A DNA stretch of 5,487 bases from Paracoccaceae bacterium (lineage in GTDB: Bacteria > Pseudomonadota > Alphaproteobacteria > Rhodobacterales > Rhodobacteraceae), in NCBI GenBank assembly GCA_011525185.1, contig WTIQ01000134.1, forward strand, positions 1 through 5,487, written 5' to 3'. The notes beneath the pieces were generated by a model. The model searched no databases. It was not told the DNA's origin and worked only from the letters and a program-made list of their open reading frames with translations. Numbering within the stretch: position 1 is the first letter of the stretch; every line of letters starts with the position of its first letter. Below are positions 1-5,487 of the stretch, one piece after another. Made by a program: the position numbers and the translations under genes.

Positions 1-22
1 GGACTATTTTCTCAGTTATTGA

Positions 23-68
23 ATAATTTTTAATCATTTTAAAATTTTTGCATAATTTTTAATCATTT
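23..68. repeat. Perfect 17-bp direct repeat, two copies 29 bp apart
   Basis: The sequence ataatttttaatcattt occurs identically at 23-39 and 52-68. The copies lie in an A+T-rich tract upstream of the penicillin-binding protein gene, with a start-to-start distance of 29 bases. It is not a palindrome. It could be a tandem regulator-binding site, an UP-element-like tract or simple A+T-rich duplication; the sequence does not decide. It does not match the TTAA-N7-TTAA CtrA box, since the TTAA pair in the first copy is 5 bases apart. Confidence 0.6.
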
Positions 69-94
69 CTTGTTCGAATCTATAGCCGTATTTC

Positions 95-117
95 CCCTCC
101 CCAAGGTAGGGATTTTT
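95..117 (+). terminator. Weak hairpin followed by T run (possible terminator or leader structure)
   Basis: Bases 95-101 (CCCTCCC) can pair with 105-111 (GGTAGGG) with one C-T mismatch and a 3-base loop, followed by a T run at 113-117. This is the form of a small intrinsic terminator, about 40 bases before the penicillin-binding protein start. It may end an upstream gene outside the window or sit in the leader. The short imperfect stem makes this tentative. Confidence 0.25.
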
Positions 118-156
118 CTGTAGTCAAATGTCAAAAAGCAATAAGATACAGAGACA

Positions 157-2307
157 ATGGCAGGCAACCGTAGAGTTACACCACGCTTAGTGGCAGATAA
201 AAAGCGCCCAACACATCAGCGCCACGGAACTCCGCGTGCGCCTCAACGCGCACCAAAAGCTCCGCGTAAACATCGCAGTCTTATCGCTCGACTGATCAGT
301 GGTTTATTTCGTTTTGTGTTGCGCACGCTGTGGGCTGTTGCATGGCGGTGCGGACTTATCGTATGTCTTCTTGTCGGTCTTTCCGTATTATATTTCGCAA
401 CGACCCTTCCAACCCATAAAGAGCTTTTAGACGGGCGTGCCATCGGCTCGGTCACGTTGAAAGACCGAAATGGCGAGGTTTTCGCCTGGCGCGGTGAGCA
501 GTTCGGAGGCATTGCAGATGCACGCAGCATCTCGCCCCACCTCAAAAATGCCATCATTGCAACAGAAGACAAACGGTTTTACTCACATCTCGGGGTTAGT
601 CCCCGCGGTATTGCCAGTGCAATACGCATTAATCTTCGGGAAGGGCGCGGTCCCTTGTCAGGTCACGGCGGCTCCACGATCACCCAACAATCCGCAAAAT
701 TGATGTGTTTGGGTACGCCCTATGATCCGCAAGTGTGGAAAACAGAGGGCGCCTATGAAGCAGATTGCAGACGCGTCACGCTTTGGCGCAAAGTCAAGGA
801 GGCCATCTACGCTCTCGCGCTCGAAGCGCGCTACAGCAAAGATGAAATCTTGACGATCTATATGAATAGAACTTTTCTTGGCGCAGGGTCGCGTGGATTT
901 GAAGCGGCTGCACAAAGATATTTTGGCAAATCCGCTTCACAGGTCAATGTCGCCGAAAGCGCCATGTTGGCTGGTCTATTGGTTGCACCGACAAGATACG
1001 CGCCCACGAAAAACTTAAAGCGCTCGCAGGATCGTGCACAGGTGATCCTAACGCTGATGCATGAACAAAGCTACATCAGCACAGAGCAACGAGATGCCGC
1101 CAAGGCAAATCCCGCGGTTCTCTCTGCGGCGGCACAGGCCAAGGCCGGTGGGTATTTTGCTGATTGGGTCATGCAATCAGGGCCTTCCTACTTTACAAAA
1201 AACACGACCGAAGACGTCATTTTGCGTACAACTTTGGATCAAAACATTCAAAAAGCTGCCGAAGATGCGTTAAGATACGTGTTCGATACTAAACTGAAGT
1301 CGGGATCTAAGGCGCAAGCCGCCATTGTGGTCATGTCGGCAGATGGCGCTGTGCGAGCAATGGTTGGGGGCCGAGACACCCAAGCTGCGGGTACCTTTAA
1401 TCGCGCGACCCAAGCACTTCGCCAAAGCGGCTCTGCCTTTAAACCCTTTGTGTACGCAACAGCACTGGATTTGGGATACTCGCCAAACGATATCATACGC
1501 GATGAACCTATTACACTCTCGATACCAGGATCTGGCGCATGGTCGCCGAAAAATTATTCACGCGACTACAAAGGCGATGTGACACTCACAGAGGCGTTTG
1601 GCCAGTCTCTCAATATACCTGCGGTCAAACTGTCCGAGGCTGTGGGACGCGCAAATGTACGCAGTGTCGCCGCTGGCTTTGGGCTTACAACAGACCTTGC
1701 TCACGGACCAGCCATCGCGCTTGGCGTATCTGAAAGCACGCTGATAGAAATGACGGGCGCCTACGCTGGTATTTTAAACGGTGGCTCCTCCGTAACGCCC
1801 TATGGCCTCACTGACCTTCGGTTGGTTGGGGACGAGACTGCCCTTATGGGCGCAAGTGGCGGTATAGGCGAACGCGTCATTCAAGAGCAAGCAGCCAAGC
1901 AATTGACCTATATGATGTTACGCGCCGTTCAAGACGGCACTGGGCAAAGGGCACAGATGCAAGGCTGGGACGTCGCAGGCAAAACAGGAACCACGCAAGC
2001 CGCGCGCGATGCCTGGTTTATTGGCTTTACCGCCGATTTCGTCACAGGTGTCTGGATGGGCTATGATGACAATACGCCATTGACTGGAACCACAGGCGGT
2101 GGATTGCCAGCCGATATTTGGCGGGAGACTATGCTGCGTGTCCACGCAAATAACAGTCCAAAACCGTTGCCACTGATCATACCAAAAGAGTTACCATATC
2201 AAAATCCACGTCACATTGACACAAAGGACGACGCAAATTCAGGACGAAACGAGCCAAGCGCCATAGAAAATTTCCTGCGTCAACTCTTTGGCGGCGGATC
2301 AAACTGA
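157..2307 (+). CDS. Class A penicillin-binding protein (PBP1A family, bifunctional transglycosylase/transpeptidase)
   Basis: This inner-membrane enzyme polymerises lipid II into glycan strands and cross-links the stem peptides in the periplasm. Residues 1-45 are a very basic cytoplasmic tail, followed by one membrane anchor at about 58-80. The GT51 transglycosylase domain follows, with the catalytic-Glu motif ATEDKRFY (E137), GGSTITQQ (171-178), RKVKEAIYALALEARY and KDEILTIYMN. The transpeptidase domain has all three motifs: SAFK (S426, K429), SLN (484-486) and KTGT (K609). Both active sites look intact. At 716 residues it is shorter than E. coli PBP1a (about 850) and resembles compact alphaproteobacterial forms. 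The insert after the TITQQ motif carries two cysteines (C184, C204). The ATG at 157 has only a weak Shine-Dalgarno (AGAGA just upstream), but the basic tail plus anchor make it the natural start. The 3' end overlaps convergent mlaC by 9 bases. Family assignment is very secure; which PBP1A paralogue it is (mrcA/ponA or a second copy) cannot be told here. Confidence 0.96.
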   Translation: MAGNRRVTPRLVADKKRPTHQRHGTPRAPQRAPKAPRKHRSLIARLISGLFRFVLRTLWAVAWRCGLIVCLLVGLSVLYFATTLPTHKELLDGRAIGSVTLKDRNGEVFAWRGEQFGGIADARSISPHLKNAIIATEDKRFYSHLGVSPRGIASAIRINLREGRGPLSGHGGSTITQQSAKLMCLGTPYDPQVWKTEGAYEADCRRVTLWRKVKEAIYALALEARYSKDEILTIYMNRTFLGAGSRGFEAAAQRYFGKSASQVNVAESAMLAGLLVAPTRYAPTKNLKRSQDRAQVILTLMHEQSYISTEQRDAAKANPAVLSAAAQAKAGGYFADWVMQSGPSYFTKNTTEDVILRTTLDQNIQKAAEDALRYVFDTKLKSGSKAQAAIVVMSADGAVRAMVGGRDTQAAGTFNRATQALRQSGSAFKPFVYATALDLGYSPNDIIRDEPITLSIPGSGAWSPKNYSRDYKGDVTLTEAFGQSLNIPAVKLSEAVGRANVRSVAAGFGLTTDLAHGPAIALGVSESTLIEMTGAYAGILNGGSSVTPYGLTDLRLVGDETALMGASGGIGERVIQEQAAKQLTYMMLRAVQDGTGQRAQMQGWDVAGKTGTTQAARDAWFIGFTADFVTGVWMGYDDNTPLTGTTGGGLPADIWRETMLRVHANNSPKPLPLIIPKELPYQNPRHIDTKDDANSGRNEPSAIENFLRQLFGGGSN

Positions 2308-2883
2308 CTTTTGTAATTCTCTGATAAGCGCGTTTATATCGCCTTTATGTCGATCGAGCTTTGCCTCTATCTCAGTTCTTTCGGCAAGCAGCATATTGAT
2401 GCCCTCGACAAAAATATTGAAAAACAGCGGCTCCCCAGAACGGTCCGACACAAGGAAAACAAGATCATAGCGCCCTTGGCCACGCACAACCGCATCAGCC
2501 TTCACTTCATAAAATTTGCGCACCTTACGCGAAGACTTTACTTCGATCTTTCCGCCTATGAATTCGCGAAACCGAGAGCCATATTTTTTTGAAATATATG
2601 ACGTAAAGGTCTTGGTAAAATTCTTGATCTCAGACCCCGAAAAGCTGCGCGCTTCACGCCCCAAAGCGTATCGCGCAATCATATTTGTATCTGCGTATCG
2701 ACGAAAAATCTGCTCAAAGGCTTTAACGGTTGCCGACTCACTCTTGTTCGAAGCAATAACGGCGTTAATTTCCGCAGCGACAACATTTACATAATTTTCC
2801 GCGTCTTTTTGCGAAAAGGCCAACGCTTGCGCGCCAAACATGGCAAAACCAGCTGATGTACCTAAAAAAACCCGACGGTCCAT
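2299..2883 (-). CDS. mlaC: MlaC-family periplasmic phospholipid-binding protein (Tgt2/MlaC)
   Basis: This is the soluble periplasmic carrier that, in the Mla system, moves phospholipid between the outer-membrane MlaA complex and the inner-membrane MlaFEDB ABC transporter. The 194-residue length fits the family. The N-terminus has a twin-arginine-like signal (R3-R4-V-F-L, then a hydrophobic stretch to about 21) with an AxA cleavage site after A22. The mature part matches the MlaC pattern as I know it: FEQIFRRYADTNMIARYALG (about 56-75), then SEIKNFTKTFTSYISKKYG, the strand with IGGKIEV, a long beta region, and a C-terminal GINMLLAERTEIEAKL segment with final helix. The ATG follows the mlaA stop with no gap. 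A GGGGA Shine-Dalgarno lies inside the last mlaA codons with a 7-base spacer, implying translational coupling. It ends with TGA inside the 3' end of the convergent penicillin-binding protein gene. Export by Tat rather than Sec is inferred from the RR motif only. Confidence 0.9.
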   Translation of the reverse strand: MDRRVFLGTSAGFAMFGAQALAFSQKDAENYVNVVAAEINAVIASNKSESATVKAFEQIFRRYADTNMIARYALGREARSFSGSEIKNFTKTFTSYISKKYGSRFREFIGGKIEVKSSRKVRKFYEVKADAVVRGQGRYDLVFLVSDRSGEPLFFNIFVEGINMLLAERTEIEAKLDRHKGDINALIRELQKSV

Positions 2884-3624
2884 TTACTCGTCCCCAAATA
2901 AATCATCATATGGATCAATATAGTCGTCATCGCTTATACCATCCAGCTCAAAGCGTCGAGACTGTAAGTAAAAGAGCTTGAGCTGTTCATAGCTATCGGT
3001 GCTTTCATGCATCAATTCAGAAATTGTATCATCAAATTCACCGCGCGCATTTAGCCCGTCGGTGACCATAAAACCACTTCGCGCAACAGATAACTCTTCG
3101 CTTGGTATGGTTCTTAATGGATTAAGCGCCACATCTGCCACACGGCCTACCGCATCACGTCCCGTCGAGGGACCCAAAAGAGGCAAAACGATATAAGGGC
3201 CTTCAGCAACACCCCAAAGATGCAAGGTTTCACCAAAATCTGTCTCGTCCCCATCGATACCTAAATCTTGGGCTGGCGTGCCCAGACCACCGATACCAAT
3301 GGTCGAATTCACCACGAATTTGACCGAATTTTCGACAGCCATATCAAGCTTGCCCTGAAGGATATTGTTCGCGACATCCAGAGGCGTTTTCAAATTATCC
3401 GACATGTTGCCAAAGATTGCGCGAACATCATCGTTTACATAGTTTACATAAGCCAACGAAACTGGCCGCAGCACATTGCGATCAAGGCTTGTATTAAACG
3501 CATGTGTTTTTCTGTTTAGCGGCTCTAAAGGGTCATTGTCCTGCGCATCACCAATATCGCTACAGGCTGCAAGTGGTACAATAAAGCCCAAGAGCACAAC
3601 CTTGAACCAAGCGCGCTTGCTCAT
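2884..3624 (-). CDS. mlaA: MlaA (VacJ) family outer-membrane lipoprotein
   Basis: This lipoprotein removes mislocalised phospholipid from the outer leaflet of the outer membrane and passes it to MlaC. The 246-residue product starts with a lipoprotein signal peptide whose lipobox LAAC places the lipidated cysteine at residue 21. Ser at +2 fits sorting to the outer membrane (E. coli Lol rule). Family hallmarks are DPLEPLNR (31-38) with NRKTHAFN, LRPVSLAYV (52-60), and the highly conserved block around GPYIVLPLLGPSTGRDAVG (142-160). The C-terminus is strongly acidic (residues about 232-246, rich in Asp). It is the first gene of a two-gene minus-strand operon with mlaC. A clear AAGGAG ribosome-binding site (complement of 3635-3640) lies 10 bases before the ATG. 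No mlaFEDB genes are visible beside it. Confidence 0.95.
   Translation of the reverse strand: MSKRAWFKVVLLGFIVPLAACSDIGDAQDNDPLEPLNRKTHAFNTSLDRNVLRPVSLAYVNYVNDDVRAIFGNMSDNLKTPLDVANNILQGKLDMAVENSVKFVVNSTIGIGGLGTPAQDLGIDGDETDFGETLHLWGVAEGPYIVLPLLGPSTGRDAVGRVADVALNPLRTIPSEELSVARSGFMVTDGLNARGEFDDTISELMHESTDSYEQLKLFYLQSRRFELDGISDDDYIDPYDDLFGDE
2891..2895 (-). promoter_or_regulatory. Shine-Dalgarno site of mlaC, inside the mlaA 3' end
   Basis: On the minus strand this reads GGGGA, 7 bases before the mlaC ATG. It lies within the codons for the last residues of MlaA, so ribosomes finishing mlaA would cover it. This supports the ATG at 2883 as the mlaC start and coupling of the two genes. Confidence 0.6.
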
Positions 3625-3634
3625 TAAAGTCTTA

Positions 3635-3640
3635 CTCCTT
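3635..3640 (-). promoter_or_regulatory. Shine-Dalgarno site of mlaA
   Basis: On the minus strand this reads AAGGAG, 10 bases before the mlaA ATG at 3624. It is the strongest ribosome-binding site in the window and fixes the mlaA start. Confidence 0.75.
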
Positions 3641-3735
3641 CATCCCTTGGACCAGCTAAACAATCCATAATTGAATCTCTACCCTCTACGTGAAATAAAC
3701 GCAGTGTGAATGAAAAAATTGTCCGCTTTACCGTA

Positions 3736-3764
3736 ATTAGAGTAAATTTGTGTCCATTCTACAA
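3736..3764 (-). promoter_or_regulatory. Candidate sigma-70-type promoter for mlaA-mlaC
   Basis: On the minus strand TTGTAG (3759-3764) and TCTAAT (3736-3741) are separated by 17 bases. The -10 element matches TATAAT at 5 of 6 positions, while the -35 matches TTGACA only in TTG. It would give a leader of about 105 bases before mlaA. The divergent gap must hold promoters for both directions; I saw no better candidate for mlaA and only a poor one for the plus strand. Confidence 0.25.
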
Positions 3765-3818
3765 TGATTTTCAATGGTCTTATGCCTAAAAAAGATCTTG
3801 ACCCAAAGAAAGATAAAC

Positions 3819-4169
3819 ATGGCAGCAGAATATAAAGCGCGTGGCCAATCCGAATTAAAGCAAATCCGCAAACAAAGTCGCACGCTCTATTGGTTTGTTG
3901 CACTCTTCAGCATCTTTGCGAATCTACTGATGCTCACTGGTCCGCTCTATATGTTGCAGGTGTATGACCAGGTTCTCGGCAGCCGCTCTGAGGCCACGCT
4001 GGTCGCACTTTCGCTGATTGTTGTCTTTCTCTATGCAATGATGGGTATTCTCGATTTCACCCGTGGGCGTGTGATGTCTCGCGTTGGGGCTCGATTTCAG
4101 ACCAGTCTGGATAAGCGCGTCTTTGACGCCGTCATGCGAAAATCGGCCATTAAACCAGATGAAAGATAA
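3819..4169 (+). CDS. N-terminal fragment of the type I secretion ABC exporter (first two membrane helices)
   Basis: This is the open part before the first in-frame TAA: 116 residues with a short charged N-terminus, helix 1 (about 23-46), helix 2 (about 60-78) and the cytoplasmic loop that normally leads to helix 3. An ATG at 3774 in the same frame would add 15 residues, but it lacks a ribosome-binding site. The ATG at 3819 has an AAAGAAAGA stretch just upstream and gives the N-terminus expected for the family, so I prefer it. On its own the fragment has no ATPase domain and could not drive transport. Treat it as part of the broken gene that spans to the window edge, unless the stop is shown to be read through. 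Confidence 0.5.
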   Translation: MAAEYKARGQSELKQIRKQSRTLYWFVALFSIFANLLMLTGPLYMLQVYDQVLGSRSEATLVALSLIVVFLYAMMGILDFTRGRVMSRVGARFQTSLDKRVFDAVMRKSAIKPDER

Positions 4170-4205
4170 GATACTGGCCTAAAGGATTTAGAATCGGTCC
4201 AAAAA

Positions 4206-5450
4206 TTGATGACCTCACCAGTCCTGATGGCCTTTTTCGATTTACCATGGACGCCAATATTTCTATTCGGCATTGCAATTTTTCATCCGTGGCTGGGAAT
4301 GCTGGCCGTGGCTGGCGGGTTCGTTTTAATCATTGTGGCCGTTTTAAACCAAATCATGACTCGCGAGCCACTCGGTCAACTGAGCCAAGCGGTATTTCGC
4401 TCCGAGCGCATGGGCCTGCAAATCCGAACGGAGGCAGAGATGATTCGTTCGCTTGGAATGAGCGAAGCCAGTTTTGCCCGCTGGGAAGAGGCGCGTAATT
4501 CAGCATTAGATCATGAGATCAAAAGCAGTGATTTACGAGGCACCTTTACCGCGACAACCAAAACATTCCGCCTCTTCTTACAATCCGCTATGCTGGGCTT
4601 AGGCGCCTACCTGGTCCTACAAAACGAGTTGACGCCAGGGGCCATGATTGCAGGTTCGATTTTACTCGGCCGCGCGCTTGCGCCCGTCGAATTGGCTGTT
4701 GGCCAATGGGCACTTGTCCAACGCGCCCGAAAGGGGTGGGACAGTTTATCAGAATTGCTAGGCGAGGTCCCACCCGAACCAGAGCGGACACCGCTCCCTA
4801 TTCCCAAGGCCAAGGTTGAGGCGCAATCTCTTATTGTAATTCCCCCTCGTGAACAGCAGGCCGCTTTAAAATCGGTCAGCTTTTCAATTCCCCCTGGTAG
4901 CGCTGTTGGCGTTCTCGGACTTTCGGGGGCGGGTAAATCAACACTCGCGCGTGCATTAACTGGCGTATGGCGTCCAGCAGGCGGGAAAATTAGACTAGAT
5001 GGCGCGTCTCTGGACAATTACGAGCCTGATGTACTGGGCAAACATATCGGTTATCTGCCACAAAGAGTGCAGCTCTTTGAAGGCACAATCGCAGAAAATA
5101 TCTCTCGCCTCTCACCAAATCCCGACCCAGAAGCGATTATCGAAACTGCTCAAAAAGCAGCAGCACATCAGATGATTCTAAAACTTCCAGATGGCTATGA
5201 CACGCAAGTCAGCGCAACAGGCGGACGCCTTTCGGGAGGGCAAATCCAACGTATCGGCTTGGCACGTGCACTTTATGGCAATCCAGTCTTGTTGGTTTTG
5301 GATGAGCCAAATTCAAACCTTGATAATGAGGGAAACAATGCCCTTAACATTGCCATTCGCACCATGAAGGCCGAACAGAAAAAGGTCATGATTATGGCCA
5401 ATCGTCCAGCCGCTATTCAAGAATGTGACTTGCTACTCGTCCTCGATTAA
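4206..5450 (+). CDS. C-terminal fragment of the type I secretion ABC exporter (remaining membrane helices plus ATPase domain)
   Basis: This open stretch between the two in-frame TAA codons is about 414 residues. It holds the SPVLMAFFDLPWTPIF helix region, another helix pair around LQSAMLGLGAYLVLQNELTPGAMIAG, and a full nucleotide-binding domain with Walker A, Q-loop, LSGGQ and Walker B. It could start at TTG 4206 or ATG 4209, but the nearest purine-rich AAAGGA (4181-4186) lies about 20 bases upstream, too far for a normal ribosome-binding site. Independent translation is therefore doubtful. Without the first two helices it would be an incomplete half-transporter. It stops after LLLVLD, about where the family normally runs on for a further tail, which is visible in frame after the stop. 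Confidence 0.5.
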   Translation: MMTSPVLMAFFDLPWTPIFLFGIAIFHPWLGMLAVAGGFVLIIVAVLNQIMTREPLGQLSQAVFRSERMGLQIRTEAEMIRSLGMSEASFARWEEARNSALDHEIKSSDLRGTFTATTKTFRLFLQSAMLGLGAYLVLQNELTPGAMIAGSILLGRALAPVELAVGQWALVQRARKGWDSLSELLGEVPPEPERTPLPIPKAKVEAQSLIVIPPREQQAALKSVSFSIPPGSAVGVLGLSGAGKSTLARALTGVWRPAGGKIRLDGASLDNYEPDVLGKHIGYLPQRVQLFEGTIAENISRLSPNPDPEAIIETAQKAAAHQMILKLPDGYDTQVSATGGRLSGGQIQRIGLARALYGNPVLLVLDEPNSNLDNEGNNALNIAIRTMKAEQKKVMIMANRPAAIQECDLLLVLD

Positions 5451-5487
5451 GGCGTCAAAACGGCCTTTGGACCCAAACAGGATGTGC

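Larger units (their letters stand above)
3819..5487 (+). pseudogene. Type I secretion ABC permease/ATPase (PrtD/HlyB-like), interrupted by two in-frame TAA codons; runs off right edge
   Basis: This is the inner-membrane ABC exporter of a type I secretion system (membrane and ATPase domains fused), which would work with an HlyD-type adaptor and a TolC-type channel. Reading straight through from ATG 3819 gives a continuous family-like protein of the usual size (about 560-580 residues), except for TAA at codon 117 (4167-4169) and TAA at codon 544 (5448-5450). Before the first stop are two membrane helices (about 23-46 and 60-78) and the typical MLQVYDQVLGSRSEATLVAL block. Directly after it, in the same frame, comes DTGLKDLESVQKLMTSPVLM, the expected next stretch. 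The ATPase domain has Walker A GLSGAGKST (367-375), Q-loop Q415, signature LSGGQ (471-475) and Walker B LVLDE (D495, E496). The H-loop His is Asn at 528. After the second stop GVKTAFGPKQDV continues the usual C-terminus. Pseudogene is the simplest reading; sequencing error, or two-chain translation, remain possible. Confidence 0.75.

Noticed and set aside
30..42. Possible CtrA box (two TTAA elements) upstream of the penicillin-binding protein gene.
   Set aside because: The two TTAA elements are 5 bases apart, not 7, and lie in a tract where TTAA is expected by composition.
128..190. A 20-codon open frame (ATG 128 to TAG 188) overlapping the penicillin-binding protein start, a possible leader peptide.
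   Set aside because: It has no ribosome-binding site and no recognisable regulatory features. Its overlap with the main start is expected by chance.
243..572. Open frame of 109 codons on the minus strand inside the penicillin-binding protein gene.
   Set aside because: It is antisense to a well-supported gene, has low-complexity basic composition and no family resemblance.
3719..3748. Plus-strand promoter candidate TTGTCC / TAAATT before the ABC exporter gene.
   Set aside because: Each element matches consensus at only 4 of 6 positions, with an 18-base spacer, in A+T-rich DNA; too weak to annotate.
4607..5017. Open frame of 136 codons on the minus strand inside the ABC exporter.
   Set aside because: It is opposite strongly conserved coding sequence (including Walker A) and its composition is that of a shadow frame.
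2884..5450. Idea that TAA is reassigned to a sense codon in this organism, because two TAA codons interrupt the exporter and the third separates mlaA from mlaC in frame.
   Set aside because: MlaA ends at a normal family length at its TAA, MlaC has its own signal peptide and ribosome-binding site right after it, and the other long frames contain no internal TAA. The bases after the two exporter stops (GAT, GGC) also match no read-through context I know. Gene decay or sequence error is simpler.

Overview
The window looks like chromosomal DNA of an alphaproteobacterium, most likely a marine Rhodobacterales/Roseobacter-type organism. I infer this from memory of protein families: the compact class A penicillin-binding protein, the MlaA-MlaC pair and the PrtD-like ABC exporter all read like Rhodobacteraceae versions. 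No database search was possible. Base composition is near balanced across the genes and clearly A+T-rich in the first 70 bases.

Layout: bases 1-156 are non-coding upstream DNA holding a perfect 17-bp direct repeat and a weak hairpin followed by a T run. Bases 157-2307 (+) encode a complete class A penicillin-binding protein (transglycosylase plus transpeptidase). Facing it on the minus strand, and overlapping its last 9 bases, is a two-gene operon of mlaA (2884-3624) then mlaC (2299-2883). These are the outer-membrane lipoprotein and the periplasmic lipid carrier of the Mla phospholipid transport system; the inner-membrane mlaFEDB part is not in view. A 194-base divergent gap follows. From 3819 to the right edge (+) lies a type I secretion (PrtD/HlyB-like) ABC permease/ATPase whose reading frame is interrupted by two in-frame TAA codons (4167 and 5448). 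There is no frameshift, and recognisable family sequence continues in the same frame after each stop. Its H-loop histidine is also replaced by asparagine.

The penicillin-binding protein and the Mla proteins both serve the cell envelope (peptidoglycan synthesis and outer-membrane lipid asymmetry), but nothing shows they are co-regulated. The secretion ABC gene appears to be a separate, probably decaying or recoded unit, and is the most unusual thing here. I found no RNA gene, CRISPR array, insertion sequence or clearly novel multi-gene system.
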